From assembly GCF_001514305.1 (NCBI RefSeq), contig NZ_KQ949105.1, positions 19,795 to 83,794 of the forward strand: DNA of 64,000 bases, written 5' to 3'. A program made the position numbers and the translations under genes. The DNA is from Streptomyces dysideae (lineage in GTDB: Bacteria; Actinomycetota; Actinomycetes; Streptomycetales; Streptomycetaceae). Every line of letters starts with the position of its first letter. Within the stretch, counting starts at the first letter, position 1. Shown piece after piece: positions 47,355-55,344 of this stretch. Below the pieces are notes generated by a model, which searched no databases, was not told where the DNA came from, and saw only the letters and a list, made by a program, of their open reading frames with translations.

Positions 47355-47371
47355 CCGAGAAAGTTTCTGAG
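47355..47371 (-). promoter_or_regulatory. GAAACTTTC-type operator upstream of third GH5 gene
   Basis: Read on the minus strand this is CTCAGAAACTTTCTCGG, matching CTCAGAAACTTTCGCAG at 42453-42469 in 13 consecutive positions. It lies about 75-90 nt before the GH5 start. Confidence 0.65.
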
Positions 47372-47839
47372 CGTGGTTTCCATGCTGTGCTGGAACTTGC
47401 CTGACGGAAAAGGGTCCGGGGACGTTGGCGGGGCTGAGGGGCGAGTCGCCGCCGGGCCCCGGCCCATGTACCCGATGTGGAACATGGCCAGGCCGGGCTA
47501 CGGGACGAGGCCGATCTGCGTCGTCAGCGTGGTCGGACACGAGTAGGAGGGGCAGCCATCGGTCCCTGTGAGAGCCCCGGCCGAGTCAGGAAGGCCCATA
47601 GGCGTCCCGGCTGCCGAGGGGCTTGCTGCCCAGCACCGTCGGCGTGCGGTCACTCGATGTGCGATGCGGCGGCAGGCCGAGAGGCGACGTGCTGGTGGAC
47701 TGGGGTTTCCCGGAGATGCGGAGTCAGTTGACAGAGGGCCAGATGGGACTCACGAGAAGGAACATCGACCATGGCGGCTCTTCGAAGTTGAGTGATGCGC
47801 TGGCCTGAGAGGCTAACCGGCTGTCACGTTGGGTGAGTG
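47372..47839. other. Gene-free stretch
   Basis: Short frames only; none with recognisable homology or a good start. It lies between the third GH5 promoter and a lectin fragment and is probably decayed sequence. Confidence 0.45.
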
Positions 47840-48140
47840 TCAGGGGTTATGCGGGCGGTCCTGGTAGCAGGACGCCCGTGGTCGTGACTGATCATTTCTG
47901 TTGGACAACGATAGCGATGCGACGGCGCAGTTCTCGATCATCACAGCGGAGCCCGGACTCGTCGCTCCGTTGTCTGTGTAGACCTGGAGTTCGCTGTTGG
48001 AGGCGCGGGCGAACCGCTGGTTGTTAGCGCCGTTGCACGTCCGGACCTCCGAGGCCGAGCCCGCGGCCGTGCCGCTGCCGTAGATCTCCAGGCAGCTACT
48101 GGCGGCTGCGCTGACCAGGGCGCTGTAGGTGGGCGCGGCC
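47840..48140 (-). pseudogene. Ricin-type lectin (CBM13-like) fragment
   Basis: On the minus strand a fragment reads SSCLEIYGSGTAAGSASEV, then RTCNGANNQRFARASNSELQ, then VYTDNGATSPGSAVMIENC. This is the SGxCLDVYG...V-x-x-WxCNGxxNQxW pattern of one-and-a-half ricin B-lectin repeats, with the Gln-x-Trp of the QxW motif changed to QRF. It has no start of its own and no catalytic domain. It is the tail of a lost secreted glycosidase or lectin. Confidence 0.65.
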
Positions 48141-48149
48141 GGGATACGA

Positions 48150-48343
48150 CTCAGCGTATGCCGTCGCCGTATCCGGCGGCGGTGTTGGTGGGCGGGTTCC
48201 TGGCGTGCGCGCCCAGCTCGCCGGCGAGTCGCGCGGCTTTGGCGGGATCCTTGGCGGTGACGGTCCCTGTGTGCCCGCCCACCGGGGCCCGTGTGGGCGA
48301 TGCCCCGGGCCATGTTCCGAGCGCCGATGATGGTGATCTGCAC
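48150..48343 (-). pseudogene. Fragment of NAD(P)/F420-dependent reductase-like Rossmann protein
   Basis: The start MQITIIGARNMARGIA (the GxGxxG motif as GARNMARG) is followed after a frame change by GHTGTVTAKDPAKAARLAGE and LGAHARNP, the usual second strand of F420:NADP oxidoreductase-like proteins, then a stop. Only the first 60 residues survive. The neighbouring AraC remnant on the other strand suggests a once-divergent gene pair. Confidence 0.6.
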
Positions 48344-48390
48344 AGGTGCAGCGGTATGTGCGGCCGGGGACGACCGGTGGCACGCGCACC

Positions 48391-48620
48391 GTCTGGGTCA
48401 CACGGTCAAGGCCCTGAACCGTGCGTGTATGGCTGCCACCGGACAGCCGGTGAAGCATGTGAGTGATGCCCGTGTCGTGTTGGAGGAACAGCGGTTGCCG
48501 GCGCACACGGATGAGCCAGTGGCGACCATCGCCCGCCGTCTGAGTTTCCCGGCCCCACCAACGTCGGGAAGTTCTTCACCCGTCACATCGGCACCTTCCC
48601 ACATCCACCAGGGCCAGTAG
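48391..48620 (+). pseudogene. C-terminal HTH fragment of an AraC-family regulator
   Basis: Reads HTVKALNRACMAATGQPVKH, then ARVVLEEQRLPAHTDEPVAT, then IARRLSFPAP; after a one-base frame change it continues TNVGKFFTRHIGTFP, the standard end of the second AraC helix-turn-helix (LGFxEPTNFxKFFxRxxGxTP). The effector domain is missing. It is dead. Confidence 0.65.
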
Positions 48621-48761
48621 CGGTTCCGTGAAGGCCAGGTGGCGGGCGCGGTCGATGCCATTCGAAGCGATTCGACAATGACGTCCGCCGGTGAAAGAAA
48701 TGTGTCTTCTGCTGCGCAGAGTCTTGCTGTTCATATGCCCCGTTATTACTGTCCCCGCAGA

Positions 48762-48775
48762 CGCAAGCGCTTCGA
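48762..48775 (+). promoter_or_regulatory. GCGCTTCGA-type operator before GH42 fragment
   Basis: CGCAAGCGCTTCGA matches the TCGAAGCGCTTCGA palindrome except in the outer left arm. It lies 140 nt before the GTG of the GH42 fragment, the same spacing as the perfect palindrome at 42541 has to its orphan stub. Confidence 0.55.
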
Positions 48776-48914
48776 CATCTCGCGCCTGTGTCTGGCAAGC
48801 CCGGTGCTTGAAAGCAAGGGAACCGGGCACCGTTCCCGCAGTTCTTGAGCGCGCCACCTCGACGACACGAGCCACCCACCATCGCGAGCAGCACCGCATG
48901 CGAACGCAGCGAAG

Positions 48915-49010
48915 GTGTCAACACGTCAGCTGACCGACCGTCTCGGCCGCCTCGCTTTCGGCGGGGACTCCAACTGCGAGCAGTGGAAGAACCACTTCGC
49001 CCAGGGCCGG
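48915..49010 (+). pseudogene. N-terminal fragment of a second GH42 beta-galactosidase
   Basis: GTG 48915 with GAAGG overlapping just upstream. It reads STRQLTDRLGRLAFGGDSN then CEQWKNHF, matching SRSLTDRLGGLAFGGDYN then PEQWDEPVW of the GH42 at 24986. Homology ends within about 30 codons, and the frame runs on without homology into the GH12 gene. The rest of the enzyme has been deleted. Confidence 0.75.
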
Positions 49011-49170
49011 CCATCAGCCGATCAGTCGGCCAACTGCGCAAGCACCTCGGACGGAGCTGAGTCGCACCGTCCCGAGCCCGGACTCGCCGACGAGCGACAC
49101 CTCACGGCGCCAGAGTCCGCCACCAGACCGGGGGGGCCGGAACAAACCCACGCCGTCCTTGGAGGGACAC

Positions 49171-49935
49171 ATGAGATGGCAAGCCCGTAAATCCATCAGC
49201 AGCAAGTCGGCCGGGTTCGGTCGGCTGGCCCTGATCGTCGCTGTGATAGCCGGGTTCCTGAGCTTCGCCTCTCCGGCGCAGGCCCAGGTGTACTCCACCT
49301 GCGACCGGTGGGGTCAGTACACCCAGGGCACCTGGACGATCTACAACAACATCTGGGGCGACAACCACGGCACGCAGTGCCTGACCGTCGACAGCATCAA
49401 GTCCTGGTACGTCGATGCCAACCACTCCGGCGGCGGGATCAAGACCTACCCGAACACCTCGGTCCGGCCCCAGACGCCGCTGTCGCAGTTGAACTCGGCG
49501 GGCTTCTGGTACAACACGTCGTCGGCTCCCGTCGCCGGCGGTGACCACTGGAACTGGACGAGCGACATCTGGTCGACCGGTAACCAGGACGAGATCATGG
49601 TCTTCACCAGCTGGTCCGGAACGGCAGGCGGCTGGGGAAGGCAGATAGCGTCCAACGTGACCATCGGCGGCGTCCTGTACGCCTCGGTCTGGCAGGCCGA
49701 TCCCGGCTGGAACGTCCTGCAGCTCATCCCCGCCCAGCAGAGCAACACCGGCTCCATAGACGCCTCGGCGGTCTGGCGATGGGCCGCGTCGCAGAACCTC
49801 CTGCGCAACACCACCTTCGACACGATGCAGTTCGGCCTCGAGATCACCTCGACCAGCGGCGTGCAGAAGCGGTACTCGCTGAACGCCTACAGCGCCTGGT
49901 GGAGCAACACCTCCGGCGGCGGATCAAGCATCTAG
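49171..49935 (+). CDS. Secreted GH12 endoglucanase/xyloglucanase
   Basis: 254 residues from ATG 49171 (GGAGG 5 nt upstream). Signal peptide ending ASPAQA (about 38). Single GH12 jelly-roll domain; the nucleophile is Glu141 in NQDEIMVFTSW and the acid/base Glu224 in TMQFGLEI. There is no carbohydrate-binding module. GH12 enzymes cut beta-1,4-glucan and many prefer xyloglucan, so it suits the locus. Its own promoter region is occupied by the GH42 fragment, which suggests the intervening deletion placed it closer to the 48762 operator. A 12-bp stem-loop follows the stop. Confidence 0.93.
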   Translation: MRWQARKSISSKSAGFGRLALIVAVIAGFLSFASPAQAQVYSTCDRWGQYTQGTWTIYNNIWGDNHGTQCLTVDSIKSWYVDANHSGGGIKTYPNTSVRPQTPLSQLNSAGFWYNTSSAPVAGGDHWNWTSDIWSTGNQDEIMVFTSWSGTAGGWGRQIASNVTIGGVLYASVWQADPGWNVLQLIPAQQSNTGSIDASAVWRWAASQNLLRNTTFDTMQFGLEITSTSGVQKRYSLNAYSAWWSNTSGGGSSI

Positions 49936-50010
49936 CCGCAATACGCGCGACACGACGGTGCACTCCGTCAGCGCCTAGAGGCGAACGCCGGAGCGATTCC
50001 CAAACGCATG

Positions 50011-50051
50011 CCTTGCCGCCGGGCCTCGAACGACGAAATCCGGCGGCAAGG
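50011..50051. terminator. 12-bp perfect stem-loop between GH12 gene and ISL3 remnant
   Basis: CCTTGCCGCCGG (50011-50022) and CCGGCGGCAAGG (50040-50051) with a 17-nt loop. A terminator for the convergent genes, or part of the IS end. Confidence 0.6.
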
Positions 50052-50069
50052 TTTGCGGAGTCTTCGAAT

Positions 50070-51120
50070 TCAGGCGGGGTGGAGGTGGCCTCGGGCCCGG
50101 CGGGTGGTGACGCAACGTGTGCGTAGGCGTTGGTTGGTGGGGTTGCGGAAGCCGTCGGCGGGTCGCCCGGCGAGCTTGATCATGCGGTTGATGCCTTCGC
50201 TCTTGGCGTTGCTGTGGCCGGTGGTGACGAACGCTTGGATCTCGGGCCACCAGCGGTCGAGGGTGCGCACTGCGGGGATGTCGCAGTCGGCGTACCAGGT
50301 GAGGAACTTCCAGCGCAGGTGGCCGGTTCGGTGGCGGTCGGTGGTCCGGGCGGCCCGTGCGAGCAGGTCACGCAGCTCCTCCTTGGCGATCCACGCGGTC
50401 AGCAGCGTCGTGCCGATACCGCCGGTGCCGATGATCTGGTTCCCCAACGTGCTGAGCTGGGTGTCGGTGAGGTCTTCGCGGTTGCGCAGCAGGCGGCGCC
50501 GGGCCTTCCATCTCGGGTCGCCGACCCGTCCGCGCCGTCCGCGCAGGGTGGCGGTGGTGCGGCGGCGCACCAGGTTGAGCATCTTGTTCGCCAGCTGGAT
50601 GACGTGGAAGTGGTCGACTACCACGGTGGCGTGGGGCAGTCCGGTACGCACGGCGGTTCGGTAGCCGGCGGACATGTTGATGGCGACGTAAGCGATCTGC
50701 TCACGCCAGGGCTTGGGGTGGTTTGCCAGCCAGGCCAGCACGTCGCTGGGGGCGCAGCCTTCGACCTGGCCAAGCAGGCCCTGAGTCCCGGTTGCGTCCA
50801 CGAAGCCGGTGTGCCAGCGGTCCGCCGTCGGCTCCCACCGGCGGGTGCCCGGATCCTGGCACCACCGCGTGCGACCTCGGCGGGTCGCGTCGATCCCCAG
50901 CACCGTCACCGGCCCGGGAGGGCGGTCATCACCTTCTGCCCGACCTGCCGGAAGGCGTCCATCACCGTCGGCCACGACAGGGTCAGGTCCCGGCCGGCCT
51001 GCACGACCGTGGATCCGGCATCCCGCACCCGCCTCCCGGCCGCCTGCCGCAGCCGGGTGGTGATCCTCGCACCAGCCGGGACCTGGTGAGCCACACGACA
51101 ACGGGAGAACAAAGCGGTAG
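50070..51120 (-). pseudogene. ISL3-family transposase, 5' truncated and frameshifted
   Basis: On the minus strand from about 51118 one frame reads AGARITTRLRQAAGRRVRDA and DLTLSWPTVMDAFRQVGQK, the ISL3 middle HTH region. After a frame change near 50910 the DDE domain continues: VTVLGIDATRRGRTRW, AINMSAGYRTAV, VVVDHFHVIQLANKMLN, and the end SNAKSEGINRMIKLAGR. The N-terminal zinc-finger domain (about 90 residues) is missing, exactly where the short-chain dehydrogenase gene ends. No clear terminal inverted repeats were found. Confidence 0.8.
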
Positions 51121-51682
51121 TCAACCGGAAGGGAAGAGGCGGCGCTCCGCCCGAACAGCCAGGCCCAGGTACCGACTTGGCGCGAACCGCACGATCAGGT
51201 CGACGATCCTGGCGTCGGCGCCAACGAGGATGCGCGGACGGCTGGCCTCCACCCCGTCCAGGATGATCGAGACCGCCTTGTCCGGAGGCATTCGCAGCAG
51301 CTTCTCGTTGTACACCCGGGCGCGCTCCAGGTGTTTGGGACGGACGGCCAGTCCCTGCCGTTGCGCATCGGCGAGTGCGGTGGTGGCGATCCCGGTCCGA
51401 ACGCCGCCGGGGTGGACGACGCTGACCCGCACTGGATGGCCCGCGAGCAGCATCTCGCTGAGCGTAGGCCTCGACCGCGACGCGGTCGCTGACATCGAGC
51501 TGCGTGGTGTGCCCCTGAGCGCCGAGCGCCTTCGCCTGGGCGGCCGTGTCGGCCAGGCCAAGGCCGTCGATGTCGGCGAGCGCGAGCCGAGCGCCGCGGC
51601 GGGCCAAACCGAGGCTGAGTGTCCGGCCGATCCCGGCCCCCGCGCCGGTGACGACCGCGACCTTCCCGCGGATCTTGGTCAT
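51121..51682 (-). pseudogene. Short-chain dehydrogenase with its catalytic centre deleted
   Basis: The ATG at 51682 overlaps the monooxygenase stop (ATGA). The cofactor motif is intact (KVAVVTGAGAGIGRTL; DVSDR). At about 51465 the sequence jumps, with a frame change, to EMLLAGHPVRVSVVHPGGVR and the normal C-terminus (ILDGVEASRPRILVGADARI). About 80 residues holding the NAG motif and the catalytic Ser/Tyr-x-x-x-Lys are missing. Originally it was the third enzyme of the P450-monooxygenase operon, as in many mycobacterial/actinomycete EthA-type clusters. Confidence 0.8.
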
Positions 51683-53172
51683 CGGTTCATCTCCGCTCCG
51701 GTCGGGGCAGCCGCCGGGCTGGCGGAGCAGTGCAGTTCGTCGTCCGCGACCGGCAGGTGTCGCAACAGCTTGACGTCGTCGTGATAATTCATCGAGGTCA
51801 GCCACGGCGGTCGGGATCCCTGGCGGGGCAGCTCGTCGATGACTCGTCGGACGTAGCCGGCCCCGAAGTCGAGGAACGGCCGGGTGGGCATGTGCGGGTC
51901 GCTCGGCAGGGGGACGGCGGTGCGATAGCCATGCGCGTCGAGGTGCGCCAGCAGGCGGCAGAAGTACTCACAGAGCAGGCCGATCTTGAGCGTCCAGGAG
52001 GAGTTGGTGTATCCGACCGCGTACGCCAGGTTCGGCACGCCGGACAGCATCACTCCCTTGTAGGCGACGGTGTTCGCCAGGTTGACCGGCCGGCCGTCGA
52101 CCGTCAGGGCCATTCCACCGATCGCCTGCACGTTGAGGCCGGTGGCGGTGACGACGATGTCGGCCTCAATTTCCCGCCCGGACCTCAGCAGCACGCCGCG
52201 TTCGGTGAAGGCGGCGATGTGGTCGGTCACGACCGACGCGGTGCCGTCGCGGATGGCGCGGAACAGGTCACCGTCGGGTGCGACGCACAGCCGCTGCTCC
52301 CACGGGTCGTACGGCGGGTTGAAGTGCTCGTCGACCGGGTAGCCGACAGGCAGCTTTGTGCGGTTGATCCAGCGGATGATTCGGCGTGCCGCGCGCGGGT
52401 AACGCTGACAGAGCCGCCAGATCGCCTGCTGCTGCGCGATGTTCTTGCGTCGGATGAGCGGATGCGCGCGCTCGGCCCCGAGCAGCCTGCGCATGGCGTT
52501 GGCGACGGCGTCCCGCGCCGGGACGGGAACGACGTACGTCGGGGTGCGCTGCAGCAGTGTCACGTGGCCGGCCGTGGCCGCCATGGCCGGGACGAGGGTG
52601 ACGGCGGTGGCGCCGCTGCCGATCACCAGTACGCTCTTGCCGGAGTAGTCGAGCCCGGTCTGCCAGTGTTGCGGGTGGACGATCGGTCCGTGGAACCGTT
52701 CCCGTCCCGCGAAATGCGGCGTGTAGCCCTCGTCGTAGCGGTAGTAGCCGCCCGCGCAGAACAGCCATGTGCTGGTCAGCGTCTGGCGTGTGCCGGTGTC
52801 GGTGCGTTCGACCTCGACCGTCCACCTGGCGTCCGGCGACGACCAGGAGGCGGCGACCACCTTCGACCGGTAGCGGATCCTGCGGTCGATGCCGTGCTCC
52901 GCGGCGGTGTCGCGCAGGTAAGCGAGGATCTTGTCGGCGCTGGCGATCGACTGCTCGTCCCGCCACGGCTTGAACTCGTATCCGAACGTATGCAGGTCCG
53001 AGTCCGACCGGATGCCCGGGTAGCGGAACAGGTCCCAGGTGCCGCCCAGTGCATCACGGGCCTCCAGAATGGCGTACCGCCGGTAGGGGAAGGCCGACTG
53101 GAGGTGGTGGGCCGCACCGATGCCTGACAGGCCGGCGCCGATGATCAGTACGTCGAGGTGTTCCGCGCTCAT
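51679..53172 (-). CDS. Baeyer-Villiger-type flavin monooxygenase (EthA-like)
   Basis: 497 residues from ATG 53172, overlapping the P450 stop by 4 nt. The FAD motif is GAGLSG (residues 12-17), the BVMO fingerprint FHGPIVHPQHW matches FxGxxxHxxxW exactly, and the NADPH motif is VIGSGATAVT. The architecture is class B, close to EthA/MymA-type ketone monooxygenases. It probably oxidises a hydrophobic ketone or aldehyde delivered by the P450. Three-gene P450-BVMO-SDR operons are controlled by an adjacent divergent TetR gene, as seen here. Confidence 0.92.
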   Translation of the reverse strand: MSAEHLDVLIIGAGLSGIGAAHHLQSAFPYRRYAILEARDALGGTWDLFRYPGIRSDSDLHTFGYEFKPWRDEQSIASADKILAYLRDTAAEHGIDRRIRYRSKVVAASWSSPDARWTVEVERTDTGTRQTLTSTWLFCAGGYYRYDEGYTPHFAGRERFHGPIVHPQHWQTGLDYSGKSVLVIGSGATAVTLVPAMAATAGHVTLLQRTPTYVVPVPARDAVANAMRRLLGAERAHPLIRRKNIAQQQAIWRLCQRYPRAARRIIRWINRTKLPVGYPVDEHFNPPYDPWEQRLCVAPDGDLFRAIRDGTASVVTDHIAAFTERGVLLRSGREIEADIVVTATGLNVQAIGGMALTVDGRPVNLANTVAYKGVMLSGVPNLAYAVGYTNSSWTLKIGLLCEYFCRLLAHLDAHGYRTAVPLPSDPHMPTRPFLDFGAGYVRRVIDELPRQGSRPPWLTSMNYHDDVKLLRHLPVADDELHCSASPAAAPTGAEMNR

Positions 53173-54521
53173 CGGCCGGTCTCCGTGCTCTGCCGGGCTG
53201 GTGCTGTCAGCCGCCCGAGGGGCGAGGACCGGCGGTGCACGACTGCTCGCCCGCCCTTGGCCGGGGCCTCGGCGATCCCGCGTGAGTGCCATCGCTCGTC
53301 GCGTTCAGTCGTGGGAAGCAGGGTGACCATGCCCAGGATGGTGCGCAGGATGACATTCATCTCCATGGTGGCGAACGCTCCGCCGATGCAGCGCCTTGTT
53401 CCGCCGCCGAAGGGGATCCACTGGTAGAGGTCCGGCTTGGCGTGCAGGAAGCGGGAAGGGTCGAAGGCGGCGGCGTTGGGGAAGACCGCCTCGTCCTCAT
53501 GCAGCAGACGAATGCTGACCAGCACCCCGTATCCCCGGGGCACGATCCAGCGGCCGAGTTGCAGGCTGTCCGCCCTGACCTGCCGCCCCACGAAGTCGAT
53601 GACGGACCGGGTCCGCATCACCTCGAGGATCGTCGCCTCGCGCAGCGTGCTCTCGCCCGCGTCCACCTCCTCGACCAGCCCGGCCAGCACTTCGGGGTGC
53701 CGACGCAGCCGCTCCACCGCCCAGGCCATTGTCGTGGCCGTGGTCTCATGCCCGGCCGCGAGCACGGTGATCAGCGTGTCGGCGATGTCGTCGCGGGTCA
53801 TCGGCGACCCGTCCTCGTACCGGCTCTGCATCATCAACGCCAGGATGTCGTCCCGGCCGTCGAGGTCGGGGTCGGCGGCGGCCTTCGCGATGAGCCGGTC
53901 CACGATCGCGTCGTACTCGCGCCGCAGCGCCCAGAATCGGCCCCATGGGCTCCGCTGCCCCCAGTCGACCTGGGGAACCGGCATGACGGCCAGACGCGAC
54001 CCGAGAATGATGCCTTTGGGCATCTTGTCGCGCAGCGTGGTGAACTCCTCGCCCTCGGCGCCGAACACCGCACGCAGAATCACGTTGAGGGTGATCCGCA
54101 TCATCGACGGCATCGTGGCGAAGGGACGGCCATGGGGCCACGCTGCCACCTCACGCGCCGTTTCCTCTTCGACGATCCGCTCGTAGGCGGCCAGGCGCCG
54201 CCCGTGGAACGGTGGGGTGAGCAACTTGCGGCGGCGGCGGTGCTCGTCGCCATTCAGCGCGAACAGCGAACTCGGGCCCAGCACCCGACCAAGGTTGGCC
54301 GCCGGCGTGCCGACGAGATCCGGGCTCGTCAGGAACAGCTGTTTGACCTCGTCGGGACGGCTGATGACGACGTTCCTACCGAGAATCGGCACGTTGACCG
54401 TGAAGGCGTCCCCGTAGCGCTCATGCATCCGCCGCATGCCACGGTTGCTGAAGGCGAGCGCGTAGGCGCCCTGGACTGCACGCGGTGCCGACGGGCCTGG
54501 CGGTAGGTTGAATTCCGTCAT
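53169..54521 (-). CDS. Cytochrome P450
   Basis: 450 residues, soluble. Proline-rich N-terminus (LPPGPSAPRAV), I-helix AAGHETT (residues 255-261), ExxR E300-R303 (EVMR), and the heme loop FGGGTRRCIGG with Cys378. It resembles fatty-acid/terpene-hydroxylating actinomycete P450s (CYP102/110-like overall length and FGGGxRxCIG). It is the first gene of the operon, coupled by ATGA to the BVMO. The TetR operators lie 20-65 nt before its start, so transcription is likely repressed until an inducer binds. Confidence 0.92.
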   Translation of the reverse strand: MTEFNLPPGPSAPRAVQGAYALAFSNRGMRRMHERYGDAFTVNVPILGRNVVISRPDEVKQLFLTSPDLVGTPAANLGRVLGPSSLFALNGDEHRRRRKLLTPPFHGRRLAAYERIVEEETAREVAAWPHGRPFATMPSMMRITLNVILRAVFGAEGEEFTTLRDKMPKGIILGSRLAVMPVPQVDWGQRSPWGRFWALRREYDAIVDRLIAKAAADPDLDGRDDILALMMQSRYEDGSPMTRDDIADTLITVLAAGHETTATTMAWAVERLRRHPEVLAGLVEEVDAGESTLREATILEVMRTRSVIDFVGRQVRADSLQLGRWIVPRGYGVLVSIRLLHEDEAVFPNAAAFDPSRFLHAKPDLYQWIPFGGGTRRCIGGAFATMEMNVILRTILGMVTLLPTTERDERWHSRGIAEAPAKGGRAVVHRRSSPLGRLTAPARQSTETGR

Positions 54522-54544
54522 TTGCAGGTCCCTCCAGGAGGCTT

Positions 54545-54585
54545 GGTACGCTCGCGTACCGCCGAATGGTACGTCGGCGTACCAT
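54545..54585. promoter_or_regulatory. Twin TetR operators between P450 and TetR genes
   Basis: GGTACGC-TC-GCGTACC at 54545-54560 and ATGGTACG-TCGG-CGTACCAT at 54566-54585 are two near-perfect palindromes with the same GGTACG/CGTACC arms, 21-23 bp apart centre to centre, in the divergent promoter region. An in-frame ATG at 54566 lies inside the second palindrome and is unlikely to be the TetR start. Confidence 0.8.
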
Positions 54586-54604
54586 GGTTGGGCAAGAGAG
54601 ATCG

Positions 54605-55261
54605 ATGCAGAGGAAGAGGGTGACCCAGTCCATGGCGCGCCGACCCACCAGTCCAGCCGTTACCGATCGAGTGTTGCCCGATCCGTTCCGTCAGCGACTG
54701 GTCGACGGTCTCGCGGACTCGATCACCGAGATCGGTTACCGAAGCACGACCGTCGCCGATATCGTCCGCCGTGCCCGGACCTCCCGACGCACGTTCTACG
54801 CCCATTTCCCCGACAAGGAAGCGTGCTTCGTCGCTCTGCTCACCGACGCCAGTGTGGAGGTAGCCCACAAGGTCGGGGCCGCCGTCGACCTGAGCGCCCC
54901 CGGGCCCGATCAGGTGCGCCAAGCGGTCGAAGCGTGGGTCGCCGCTGTGCAGTTCCGGCCCGCCGTCATGCTGAGTTGGATCCGCGACCTACCGACCCTT
55001 GGTGTCACAGGGCATAGCCTGCAACGCGAACTGATGGAACCGTTCATCTCCATGATCCAGGCGATAGCCGACACCGACCAATGGCGCAGTGCCGGCTTGG
55101 GTCCGGTCTCCCGAGAACTGGCCGTCATGCTTCTTGGCGGTCTCCGGGAGTTGACCGCCAGCACCGTGGAAGACGGCGGGCAGATCGAGAGCATCACCGA
55201 ACTGGCGGTCCACGCCTGCACGGCCCTGCTCGGGGCAGCGCCCGTCGAATCCGACGCGTGA
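54605..55261 (+). CDS. TetR-family transcriptional regulator
   Basis: 218 residues from ATG 54605 (AGAGAG upstream; ATG 54632 also possible). N-terminal HTH: DSITEIGYRSTTVADIVRRA and RTSRRTFYAHFPDKEACF (about residues 38-75). The helical effector domain follows. Divergent from the P450 operon with two matching palindromes between, so it almost certainly represses that operon and itself. The ligand is unknown but probably hydrophobic, as for the enzymes. Confidence 0.9.
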   Translation: MQRKRVTQSMARRPTSPAVTDRVLPDPFRQRLVDGLADSITEIGYRSTTVADIVRRARTSRRTFYAHFPDKEACFVALLTDASVEVAHKVGAAVDLSAPGPDQVRQAVEAWVAAVQFRPAVMLSWIRDLPTLGVTGHSLQRELMEPFISMIQAIADTDQWRSAGLGPVSRELAVMLLGGLRELTASTVEDGGQIESITELAVHACTALLGAAPVESDA

Positions 55262-55344
55262 CGGCGAGGAAGCGCACGCTGACCGTTCCATCGGTCAGCG
55301 GCGCCTCACGGTGTCGGCTCGGGGGGGTGCCCGCCGTCGGCGCG

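Noticed and set aside
47207..47404. Small plus-strand frame near the third GH5 start
   Set aside because: No homology or ribosome site; overlaps the GH5 promoter and signal region.
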